Part shown: positions 1 through 5,591 of the stretch, one piece after another | How positions within the stretch are numbered: the first letter of the stretch is position 1 | Layout: each line of letters opens with the position of its first letter | Assembly (NCBI GenBank): GCA_025964635.1 | Contig: JAOPYP010000772.1 | Location: forward strand, 1-7,817 | Direction: 5' to 3' | Origin: Actinomycetes bacterium | GTDB lineage: Bacteria; Actinomycetota; Actinomycetes; Streptosporangiales; Streptosporangiaceae | Length of the DNA stretch: 7,817 nt | The notes under the pieces: generated by a model | The model's input: only the letters and a program-made list of their open reading frames with translations | Told to the model about the DNA's origin: nothing | Databases searched by the model: none | Position numbers and translations under genes: made by a program

Positions 1-7
1 GCGGTAA

Positions 8-28
8 CGATCATGCGGCGATCGGGTG
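8..28. repeat. Possible degenerate partner of the rpsA-coaE inverted repeat
   Basis: The bases cgatcatg at 8-15 are identical to the start of the right arm of the inverted repeat at 1800-1807. After four extra bases (16-19), the sequence gatcgggtg (20-28) resembles the rest of that arm (gatcggtg, 1808-1815), with one extra g. This may be a second, imperfect copy of a short dispersed element flanking rpsA, or chance similarity. Only a whole-genome search could tell. Confidence 0.25.
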
Positions 29-34
29 CTCCGA

Positions 35-63
35 TTGACCGACTGGCTGAGCTCTCATATCCT
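35..63 (+). promoter_or_regulatory. Probable housekeeping sigma promoter of rpsA
   Basis: A TTGACC hexamer (35-40) is followed, after a 17-base spacer, by TATCCT (58-63). These match the -35 and -10 elements of the principal actinobacterial sigma factor (TTGACA / TANNNT) with ideal spacing. Transcription would start near position 70, leaving a leader of about 170 nt before rpsA. It is the best promoter match I see upstream of rpsA. A later TACTTT at 214-219 has no partner -35. Confidence 0.6.
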
Positions 64-69
64 GAGCGC

Positions 70-243
70 TGCGCCGTGTTCTGGTGCAGTCCGCCGTGGC
101 CAGCAAAGTTACGGGCGGCCGTGAGGCCCCTCCGTGGCTCGCCGGGTCGGCCAGCCAAATCCAGTGCACCCTGTAGGCCCACCTGACGGGCCCTCGGTAT
201 GGCGCGTCCACACTACTTTCTGTCCGCCGGAGCCAACCAACAT
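70..243 (+). promoter_or_regulatory. Long 5' leader of rpsA with small hairpins
   Basis: There is no convincing gene between the predicted transcription start and the rpsA ATG. The leader can form small stems: ggcc/ggcc closing a GTGA (GNRA-type) tetraloop at 117-128, and ggccc/gggcc around a 7-base loop at 176-192. ggtgca and tgcacc (within about 83-88 and 165-170) could also pair at long range. The ribosome binding site is ggag at 229-232, 11 bases before the ATG, which is slightly long spacing. Escherichia coli S1 represses its own translation through its leader. A comparable role here is inference only. Confidence 0.4.
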
Positions 244-1734
244 ATGACGAGCAGCACGCAGGCCAGCCCGACCCCCAAGGTGGCGGTCAACGACATCGGG
301 TCGCAGGAAGCCTTCCTCGCCGCGATCGACGAGACCATCAAGTATTTCAACGACGGTGACATTGTTGAGGGCACCGTCGTCAAGGTCGACCGAGACGAGG
401 TCTTGCTCGACATCGGCTACAAGACGGAGGGGGTCATCCCCTCCCGTGAGCTGTCGATCAAGCATGATGTTGACCCGCACGACGTGGTCAAGGTCAGCGA
501 CCACATCGAGGCGCTTGTTCTCCAGAAGGAGGACAAGGAAGGCCGCCTCATCCTGTCCAAGAAGCGCGCCCAGTACGAGCGCGCCTGGGGCACGATCGAG
601 AAGATCAAGGACGACGACGGCGTGGTCACCGGCACCGTCATCGAGGTGGTCAAGGGCGGCCTGATCCTGGACATCGGCCTGCGCGGGTTCCTGCCCGCGT
701 CGCTGGTGGAGATGCGCCGGGTCCGCGATCTGCAGCCCTATGTGGGCCGGGAGATCGAAGCCAAGATCATCGAGCTCGACAAGAACCGCAACAACGTGGT
801 GCTGTCCCGCCGGGCGTGGCTGGAGCAGACCCAGTCCGAGGTGCGGCAGAACTTCCTCAACACGCTGCAGCGGGGCCAGATCCGCAAGGGCGTGGTGTCC
901 TCCATCGTCAACTTCGGCGCGTTCGTCGACCTCGGCGGCGTGGACGGCCTGGTGCACGTGTCCGAGCTGTCCTGGAAGCACATCGACCACCCAGGTGAGG
1001 TGGTCGAGGTCGGCCAGGAGGTCACGGTCGAGGTGCTGGACGTGGACATGGACCGGGAGCGGGTCTCCCTGTCGCTGAAGTCCACCCAGGAAGACCCGGG
1101 GCAGCAGTTCGCCCGGACCCACCAGATCGGCCAGGTCGTGCCGGGACGGGTGACCAAGCTGGTCCCGTTCGGCGCGTTCGTGCGGGTCGAGGAGGGCATC
1201 GAGGGCCTGGTGCACATCTCCGAGCTGGCGGACCGCCACGTGGAGATTCCCGAGCAGGTCGTGCAGGTCGGCGACGAGATCTTCGTCAAGATCATCGACA
1301 TCGACCTGGACCGGCGGCGGATCAGCCTGTCGCTCAAGCAGGCCAACGAGGGCACAGCCGGCGAGGCGGTCGGCGACGACTTCGACCCGACCCTGTACGG
1401 CATGCCCGCCACCTACGACGACCAGGGCAACTACGTCTATCCCGACGGGTTCGACTCCGAGTCTGGTGAGTGGCTCGAGGGCTTCGACACCCAGCGCGAG
1501 GAGTGGGAGCGGCAGTACGCGCAGGCCCGGTCCCGCTTCGAGGCGCACCGCCGCCAGATCACCGAGGCCCGCAAGGCCGAGAGCGGCGACGGCGAGGAGG
1601 GCGAGACGGCGGTTGCCACCGGCGGCACGCACACGTCGGGCACCCCCGACCGGGGCAGTTCCGCCGGCGGTGCGCTGGCGTCCGACGAGGCCCTGGCCGC
1701 GCTGCGCGACAAGCTGTCCGGGGGCCAGAGCTAA
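244..1734 (+). CDS. rpsA: 30S ribosomal protein S1
   Basis: S1 binds mRNA on the small ribosomal subunit and helps initiate translation. The 496-residue product has four S1 (OB-fold) RNA-binding domains, at roughly residues 36-105, 124-192, 209-281 and 294-366. The last two are the most alike, both with the GAFV and GLVHVSEL/GLVHISEL signatures. Four domains rather than the six of enterobacteria is the actinobacterial form. The tail after residue 370 is an aromatic and acidic segment, then a charged, Gly/Thr-rich low-complexity end. An in-frame ATG at 199 would add 15 residues (MARPHYFLSAGANQH), but the ATG at 244 gives the typical MTSST...VAVNDIGS start and has ggag upstream, so I chose it. 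The gene is followed by an inverted repeat and then coaE, the order known from Mycobacterium. Confidence 0.97.
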   Translation: MTSSTQASPTPKVAVNDIGSQEAFLAAIDETIKYFNDGDIVEGTVVKVDRDEVLLDIGYKTEGVIPSRELSIKHDVDPHDVVKVSDHIEALVLQKEDKEGRLILSKKRAQYERAWGTIEKIKDDDGVVTGTVIEVVKGGLILDIGLRGFLPASLVEMRRVRDLQPYVGREIEAKIIELDKNRNNVVLSRRAWLEQTQSEVRQNFLNTLQRGQIRKGVVSSIVNFGAFVDLGGVDGLVHVSELSWKHIDHPGEVVEVGQEVTVEVLDVDMDRERVSLSLKSTQEDPGQQFARTHQIGQVVPGRVTKLVPFGAFVRVEEGIEGLVHISELADRHVEIPEQVVQVGDEIFVKIIDIDLDRRRISLSLKQANEGTAGEAVGDDFDPTLYGMPATYDDQGNYVYPDGFDSESGEWLEGFDTQREEWERQYAQARSRFEAHRRQITEARKAESGDGEEGETAVATGGTHTSGTPDRGSSAGGALASDEALAALRDKLSGGQS

Positions 1735-1748
1735 CTCACTGGTCCCGG

Positions 1749-1815
1749 CACCGATCCATGATCGCTCCTGGTTTCCTGAGGCCACGGCCGCGGGCCGGAC
1801 GATCATGGATCGGTG
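1749..1815. repeat. 16-bp perfect inverted repeat between rpsA and coaE
   Basis: The left arm is caccgatccatgatcg (1749-1764) and the right arm is cgatcatggatcggtg (1800-1815). They are exact reverse complements separated by 35 bases. Each arm also contains its own near-palindrome (gatc-cat-gatc). The spacer is GC-rich at its 3' end and can form minor stems (ggcc repeats). No T-tract follows the right arm, so it does not look like a classical intrinsic terminator, though actinobacterial terminators often lack one. The right arm ends inside the coaE ribosome binding site, so the folded form should affect coaE translation. It could be an rpsA terminator or mRNA-stabilising stem, a translational control element, or a REP/MITE-like dispersed repeat. 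Confidence 0.75.
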
Positions 1816-1818
1816 ATC
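1812..1818 (+). promoter_or_regulatory. coaE ribosome binding site (extended anti-SD match)
   Basis: The bases ggtgatc are complementary to the GATCACC part of the 16S rRNA 3' end, i.e. the 3' half of the extended Shine-Dalgarno match. The last G of the GG falls 8 bases before the ATG at 1822, the normal spacing. This favours ATG 1822 over the overlapping in-frame GTG at 1813. Its first four bases belong to the right arm of the inverted repeat, so the hairpin would mask it. Confidence 0.5.
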
Positions 1819-1821
1819 AGC

Positions 1822-2433
1822 ATGCTTAAGGTGGGCCTGACCGGGGGCATCGGATCCGGCAAGAGCGAGGTCTCCCGCCGGCTGGCCGGCTACGGGGCAC
1901 TGATCATCGACGCGGATCTGGTGGCCCGGGAAGTAGTCGAGCCGCACACCCCGGGCCTGGCCCAGGTGATCGGCGTGTTCGGGACGGGGATCCTGGCCGG
2001 GGACGGCACCCTCGACCGGCAGCGGCTCGGCGAGATCGTGTTCCACGACCCCGGGCTGCGCGCGAAGCTGAACGCGATCGTCCATCCCCTGGTGGGGGAG
2101 CGTATCCGCGAACTCGAGCGGGGCGCCGACCCTGGCGCCATCGTGGTCGAGGCCATCCCGCTGATCGCCGAGAACCACATGGCCGGATTCTTCGACATCG
2201 TCGTCGTGGTGGACGTCCCGCCCCGGATCCAGGAAGACCGGCTGGCCCGGGACCGGGGCATGACCCGTGAGCAGGTCGCGGCCCGGGTCGCGGCCCAGGC
2301 CAGCCCCGAGGACCGGCTGGCCATCGCGGACATCGTGCTGGACAACTCCGGGTCCCTGGCCGAACTCGACCGCGAGGTCGGCGACCTGTGGGCCGAACTC
2401 TGCCGCCGGGCGAACGCCGCGGCGGAGTCCTGA
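1822..2433 (+). CDS. coaE: Dephospho-CoA kinase
   Basis: CoaE catalyses the last step of coenzyme A synthesis, ATP-dependent phosphorylation of the 3'-hydroxyl of dephospho-CoA, in the cytoplasm. The 203-residue product has the P-loop GGIGSGKS at 8-15, the DAD substrate-site motif at 30-32, the conserved HP at 88-89, a PLIAEN core-strand segment at 113-118 (PLLxE in relatives), and a lid/arginine region (R140, R143, R155, Q159) before the late ADIVLDN at 169-175. Length is normal for the kinase alone. The C-terminal extra domain (UPF0157/GrpB type) carried by some actinobacterial CoaE proteins is absent. Start ATG 1822 gives the usual MLKVGLTGG beginning; GTG 1813 would add only MIS. The gene sits 87 bases after rpsA, probably partly cotranscribed with it, with the inverted repeat as a possible control point. 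Confidence 0.95.
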   Translation: MLKVGLTGGIGSGKSEVSRRLAGYGALIIDADLVAREVVEPHTPGLAQVIGVFGTGILAGDGTLDRQRLGEIVFHDPGLRAKLNAIVHPLVGERIRELERGADPGAIVVEAIPLIAENHMAGFFDIVVVVDVPPRIQEDRLARDRGMTREQVAARVAAQASPEDRLAIADIVLDNSGSLAELDREVGDLWAELCRRANAAAES

Positions 2434-2447
2434 GGGCCGGCCCGTTC

Positions 2448-2469
2448 TGTCAGACCCCGGAAATACAGT
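2448..2469 (+). promoter_or_regulatory. RecA-NDp (PafBC-type) DNA-damage promoter of uvrB
   Basis: TGTCAG at 2448-2453 and TACAGT at 2464-2469 match the core of the actinobacterial RecA/LexA-independent damage promoter, tTGTCRgtg-N8-TAnnnT. The offset from TGTC to the -10 element (16 bases) is exact. The only departures are the weakly conserved flanking bases (c for the leading t, and ac for the trailing tg). In mycobacteria this promoter is activated by PafBC after DNA damage and drives many repair genes. Transcription would start near 2475-2477, giving a leader of about 48 nt before uvrB. I see no SOS box (GAAC-N4-GTTC type) in this gap. Confidence 0.6.
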
Positions 2470-2523
2470 GGGGGATGAGGGAGTTTAGCCACCGGGGTCG
2501 AGGCACGGGGAGGAGGCAGCATT

Positions 2524-4641
2524 GTGCGGCCAGTAAGTGACCTGCAGCGGCGGGTGGCGCCGTTCGAGGTGGTCACGGACATGGTCCCGTCCGGTGACCA
2601 GCCGAGGGCCATCGCCGAGATGGAGCTCCGGGTGACCAGCGGCGACCGGGACACGGTGCTGCTGGGCGCGACCGGCACCGGGAAGACCGCCACCGTGGCC
2701 TGGCTGGCCGAGCGGGTGCAGCGGCCGGTCCTGGTCATGCTGCCGAACAAGACGCTGGCCGCCCAGTTCGCCAACGAACTGCGCGAGATGCTCCCGCACA
2801 ACGCGATCGAGTACTTCGTCTCGTACTACGACTACTACCAGCCCGAGGCGTACATCCCGCAGACCGACACCTACATCGAGAAGGACTCGTCGATCAACGA
2901 CGAGGTGGAGCGGCTGCGGCACTCGGCGACCAACTCGCTGCTCACCCGCCGGGACACGATCGTGGTGTCGTCGGTCTCCTGCATCTACGGGCTGGGCACG
3001 CCCCAGGAGTACGTGGACCGGATGGTCCGGCTCCGGGTCGGTGCCACCATCGAGCGGGACGCCCTGCTCCGCCGGCTGGTGGGCATGCAGTACGCCCGCA
3101 ACGACCTGTCCTTCACCCGGGGGACCTTCCGGGTCCGCGGCGACACCATCGAGATCATCCCGGTCTACGAGGAACTGGCCATCCGGATCGAGATGTTCGG
3201 TGACGAGATCGAGCGGCTGATGACGCTGCACCCGCTGACCGGCGAGGTGATGAGCGAGGACGAGGAGCTGTACATCTTCCCCGCGTCGCACTACGTGGCG
3301 GGCCCCCAGCGGATGGAGCGGGCCATCGCGGGCATCGAGGCCGAGCTGGAAGAGCGGCTGGCCGACCTGGAGAAGGCGGGCAAGCTCCTCGAGGCCCAGC
3401 GGCTGCGGATGCGCACCACCTACGACATCGAGATGCTCCGCCAGGTGGGCAGCTGCTCGGGCATCGAGAACTATTCGCGGCACATCGACGGCCGCGCGGC
3501 CGGCAGCCCGCCCAACACGCTGCTGGATTACTTTCCCGAGGACTTCCTCCTGGTCATCGACGAGTCACACAACACCGTCCCGCAGATCGGGGCGATGTAC
3601 GAGGGTGACGTGTCGCGCAAGCGGGCCCTGGTCGAGCACGGGTTCCGGCTGCCCAGCGCGATCGACAACCGCCCGCTCACCTGGGACGAGTTCACGGAGC
3701 GGATCGGCCAGACCGTGTACCTGTCCGCCACCCCCGGCCCGTATGAGCTGAAGCGGGTCGCCGGTGACGTGGTCGAGCAGGTGATCCGGCCCACCGGGCT
3801 GATCGACCCCGAGGTGATCGTCAAGCCGACCAAGGGCCAGATCGACGACCTGGTGGACGAGATCAGGACCCGGGCCGAGCGGTCGGAGCGGGTGCTGGTC
3901 ACCACGCTGACCAAGAAGATGGCCGAGGACCTGACCGACTACCTGCTGGAACTGGGCATCCGGGCCCGCTACCTGCACAGCGAGGTGGACACGCTGCGCC
4001 GGGTGGAGCTTCTCCGGGAGCTGCGCGTCGGCGAATACGACGTGCTGGTCGGGATCAACCTGCTCCGCGAGGGCCTCGACCTGCCCGAGGTGTCACTGGT
4101 GTCCATCCTGGACGCCGACAAGGAAGGCTTCCTGCGGTCGGGTACCTCACTGATCCAGACCATCGGCCGGGCGGCGCGGAACGTGTCCGGGCAGGTCCAC
4201 ATGTACGCCGACCAGATGACCCCGTCCATGCAGCGGGCCATCGACGAAACCGACCGGCGGCGGGCCAAGCAGGTCGCCTACAACACCGAGCACGGCATCG
4301 ACCCCACCCCGCTGCGCAAGCGGATCGCGGACATCCTCGACCAGCTGGTCCGGGAGGACGCGGACACGGAGAAGCTGATCGGCGGGAGCGGGCGCCAGCA
4401 GAGCCGGGGCAAGACCCCGGTGCCGGGACTGTCCTCGCGGGTGCGGGCGTCGGCCAGCGGTGCGGGCGAGGGCGAAGGCGGCGGGGCCGCGCGTGGCGAC
4501 CTGATCGCGCTGATCTCCCAGCTGACCGAGCAGATGCACACCGCCGCGGCGGAACTGCAGTTCGAGGTGGCCGCCCGGATCCGGGACGAGATCAGGGAAC
4601 TGAAGCACGAGCTGCGCGGGATGCAGGCCGCCGGCGTCTGA
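2524..4641 (+). CDS. uvrB: Excinuclease ABC subunit B (UvrB)
   Basis: UvrB is the damage-verifying helicase-like subunit of nucleotide excision repair. It is loaded by UvrA and then recruits UvrC for incision. The 705-residue product shows SGDQP at 23-27, Walker A GATGTGKT at 48-55, the damage-probing beta-hairpin region rich in Tyr (YYDYYQPEAYIP, 101-112), Walker B DESH at 346-349, SATPGPYE at 401-408, GLDLPEV at 517-523 and the arginine-finger motif QTIGRAAR at 545-552. The C-terminal UVR (UvrC-binding) helix pair is at about 660-697. A Gly/Ser/Arg-rich linker (about 618-658) separates helicase and UVR domains. The GTG start is supported by a strong ggggaggagg at 2507-2516, 7 bases upstream, and by the family-typical MRPVSDL N-terminus. 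It is full length with all motifs intact, and has its own apparent damage promoter. Confidence 0.98.
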   Translation: MRPVSDLQRRVAPFEVVTDMVPSGDQPRAIAEMELRVTSGDRDTVLLGATGTGKTATVAWLAERVQRPVLVMLPNKTLAAQFANELREMLPHNAIEYFVSYYDYYQPEAYIPQTDTYIEKDSSINDEVERLRHSATNSLLTRRDTIVVSSVSCIYGLGTPQEYVDRMVRLRVGATIERDALLRRLVGMQYARNDLSFTRGTFRVRGDTIEIIPVYEELAIRIEMFGDEIERLMTLHPLTGEVMSEDEELYIFPASHYVAGPQRMERAIAGIEAELEERLADLEKAGKLLEAQRLRMRTTYDIEMLRQVGSCSGIENYSRHIDGRAAGSPPNTLLDYFPEDFLLVIDESHNTVPQIGAMYEGDVSRKRALVEHGFRLPSAIDNRPLTWDEFTERIGQTVYLSATPGPYELKRVAGDVVEQVIRPTGLIDPEVIVKPTKGQIDDLVDEIRTRAERSERVLVTTLTKKMAEDLTDYLLELGIRARYLHSEVDTLRRVELLRELRVGEYDVLVGINLLREGLDLPEVSLVSILDADKEGFLRSGTSLIQTIGRAARNVSGQVHMYADQMTPSMQRAIDETDRRRAKQVAYNTEHGIDPTPLRKRIADILDQLVREDADTEKLIGGSGRQQSRGKTPVPGLSSRVRASASGAGEGEGGGAARGDLIALISQLTEQMHTAAAELQFEVAARIRDEIRELKHELRGMQAAGV

Positions 4642-4642
4642 T

Positions 4643-4734
4643 CTGGCCGGTTTGCACTGGCCCCGGCCGGGATGGCTGGCGTCACGCAGGCCGGATCGCG
4701 GCAGCGTGAGGCCCGCGGCGGGGACCGCCGGGCC
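4643..4734 (+). terminator. GC-rich hairpins just downstream of uvrB (candidate terminator)
   Basis: Two stems follow the uvrB stop. The first pairs ctggccgg (4643-4650) with ccggccgg (4663-4670), eight pairs including one G-U, around a 12-base loop. The second pairs ggcccg (4710-4715) with cgggcc (4729-4734) and extends inward by three pairs past a bulge. Neither is followed by a T-tract, so termination is inferred only from position and GC content. Confidence 0.35.
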
Positions 4735-4761
4735 ACGGATCGTGGCGAGTTCTCACTGAGC

Positions 4762-4787
4762 GGAACCGCTGGCGCCTCTCACACGTC
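4762..4787 (+). promoter_or_regulatory. Possible ECF-sigma promoter before the lipoprotein gene
   Basis: GGAAC at 4762-4766 and CGTC at 4784-4787 are separated by 17 bases, which resembles extracytoplasmic-function sigma promoters (an AAC-type -35 and a CGTC-type -10). Transcription would start near 4794, just before the long hairpin at 4796-4847. Such short motifs arise often by chance in GC-rich DNA. No good principal-sigma promoter is visible in this gap. Confidence 0.25.
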
Positions 4788-4795
4788 CAAGTATT

Positions 4796-4854
4796 TGTAG
4801 TTCAGGGCACTGAACGGTCCAGGCCGCCGCTCAGTGCCCTGGACACATTTATTT
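4796..4854 (+). terminator. Long hairpin followed by a T-rich stretch (terminator or attenuator)
   Basis: An 11-base perfect inverted repeat, cagggcactga (4803-4813) and tcagtgccctg (4831-4841), extends outward through one G-U pair, two more pairs, a one-base bulge (a4799) and three further pairs. That gives about 17 pairs over 4796-4847 with a 17-base loop. The + strand then reads tttattt (4848-4854), unusually T-rich for this DNA, as expected for an intrinsic terminator. It lies 154 bases after uvrB and 45 bases before the lipoprotein start. It may end uvrB transcription or act as a leader attenuator for the lipoprotein gene. Confidence 0.6.
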
Positions 4855-4892
4855 CCGGCCCAGATTCCCGGCCCACTGGAACGGAGAACACC

Positions 4893-5519
4893 ATGAGTGT
4901 GCCCGTCACGCGGTCCGGCCGTCTCACCCGCCCGGCGCTCCTCGCCCTGGCCGCAGGCGGCGCCGCGGTCCTGGCGGCCGGGTGCGGGAGCCAGGCCGCG
5001 ACCACGTCCAGCGCGACCCAGCCCGCCAGCCCGGCCCGTACCAGCACCGCGGGCCGCGGGGCCCTGTGCTCCGACCCGGCGGCGGTGACCCGGCTGCTGG
5101 TCGGCCGGGTCACCGCCCTGCCGCAGAACCACCTGCACTTCGCCTTCCCGGCCCGCGTCACCGTGTCCAGCCCCGCCCGGGCGCGGAAGGCGGCCGGGGC
5201 GGTCTGCGGGCTGCCCGCCATGCCCCGCACCCCGATGAACTGCCCGGCCGGCTGGGGCCTCAGCTACCGGCTCAGCTTCGCCGCGGGCACCAGGAGCTTC
5301 CCGGTGGTGACCGCCACGGCCGGCGGCTGCGGCACGGTGACCGGGGCCGGCCCGGCCCGCTGGACGGCCCGCTCGCCCGGGTTCTGGGCCGTCCTCTCGC
5401 ACGCCATGGGGATCAGCACCGCTGCCGCGCTGCAGGGCACCCGCCCCGCGGGGCCACACACCAGCCCGGCCCGGCCACACACCAGCCCGGCCAGCCCGGG
5501 CATCGTCCCGGTCGGGTAA
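4893..5519 (+). CDS. Putative secreted lipoprotein of unknown function
   Basis: I do not recognise a named family. The 208-residue product begins with a basic segment and a hydrophobic Ala/Leu stretch (about 13-27), ending in a lipobox-like AAGC with Cys31 as the predicted lipidated residue. It should therefore be exported and anchored on the outer face of the membrane. A Ser/Thr/Ala/Pro linker (about 33-55) leads to a compact domain at about 57-172 with four cysteines (C59, C105, C117, C146), which could make two disulfides, plus Trp and aromatic residues. The segments LPQNHLHFAFP, MNCPAGWGLSYRLSF and RWTARSPGFW stand out. The tail (about 183-208) is Pro/Thr/His-rich with a 7-residue duplication. 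The ATG has ggag at 4883-4886, 6 bases upstream. It looks like a stand-alone gene behind a terminator-like hairpin. Confidence 0.75.
   Translation: MSVPVTRSGRLTRPALLALAAGGAAVLAAGCGSQAATTSSATQPASPARTSTAGRGALCSDPAAVTRLLVGRVTALPQNHLHFAFPARVTVSSPARARKAAGAVCGLPAMPRTPMNCPAGWGLSYRLSFAAGTRSFPVVTATAGGCGTVTGAGPARWTARSPGFWAVLSHAMGISTAAALQGTRPAGPHTSPARPHTSPASPGIVPVG
5452..5493 (+). repeat. 21-bp tandem duplication in the lipoprotein tail
   Basis: The 20 bases at 5452-5471 recur exactly at 5473-5492, a period of 21 bases that keeps the reading frame and encodes PHTSPAR followed by PHTSPAS. It lies in the Pro-rich C-terminal tail, where length variation would be tolerated. It is probably a slippage or unequal-recombination duplication. 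Confidence 0.85.
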
Positions 5520-5548
5520 GACACCGCCCCGGGGCTGGAACCGGCCAC

Positions 5549-5578
5549 GCTGGTAGGTTCGCAGAGCCTGCTACCAGC
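5549..5578 (+). promoter_or_regulatory. Inverted repeat over a -10-like element before the HAD gene
   Basis: gctggtag (5549-5556) and ctaccagc (5571-5578) are perfect reverse complements around a 14-base loop. The left arm overlaps TAGGTT (5554-5559), a good actinobacterial -10 sequence without a recognisable -35. Transcription would start near 5566, about 26 bases before the ATG at 5592. The palindrome could be an operator, a leader stem just before the ribosome binding site, or a terminator of the lipoprotein gene. Confidence 0.35.
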
Positions 5579-5591
5579 CGGAAGGGTGAGC

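Noticed and set aside
199..243. Upstream ATG start for rpsA
   Set aside because: It would add 15 residues not typical of S1 proteins, and the ATG at 244 has its own ribosome binding site and the usual N-terminus.
109..2178. A 689-codon open frame on the - strand across rpsA and coaE
   Set aside because: It mirrors the genuine rpsA and coaE frames. Long antisense open frames are expected in DNA with GC-rich third positions, and the translation is Asp/His/Val/Leu-rich low-information sequence with no domain.
2485..3483. A 332-codon - strand frame inside uvrB
   Set aside because: It is the antisense shadow of a clearly conserved uvrB; there is no independent evidence for it.
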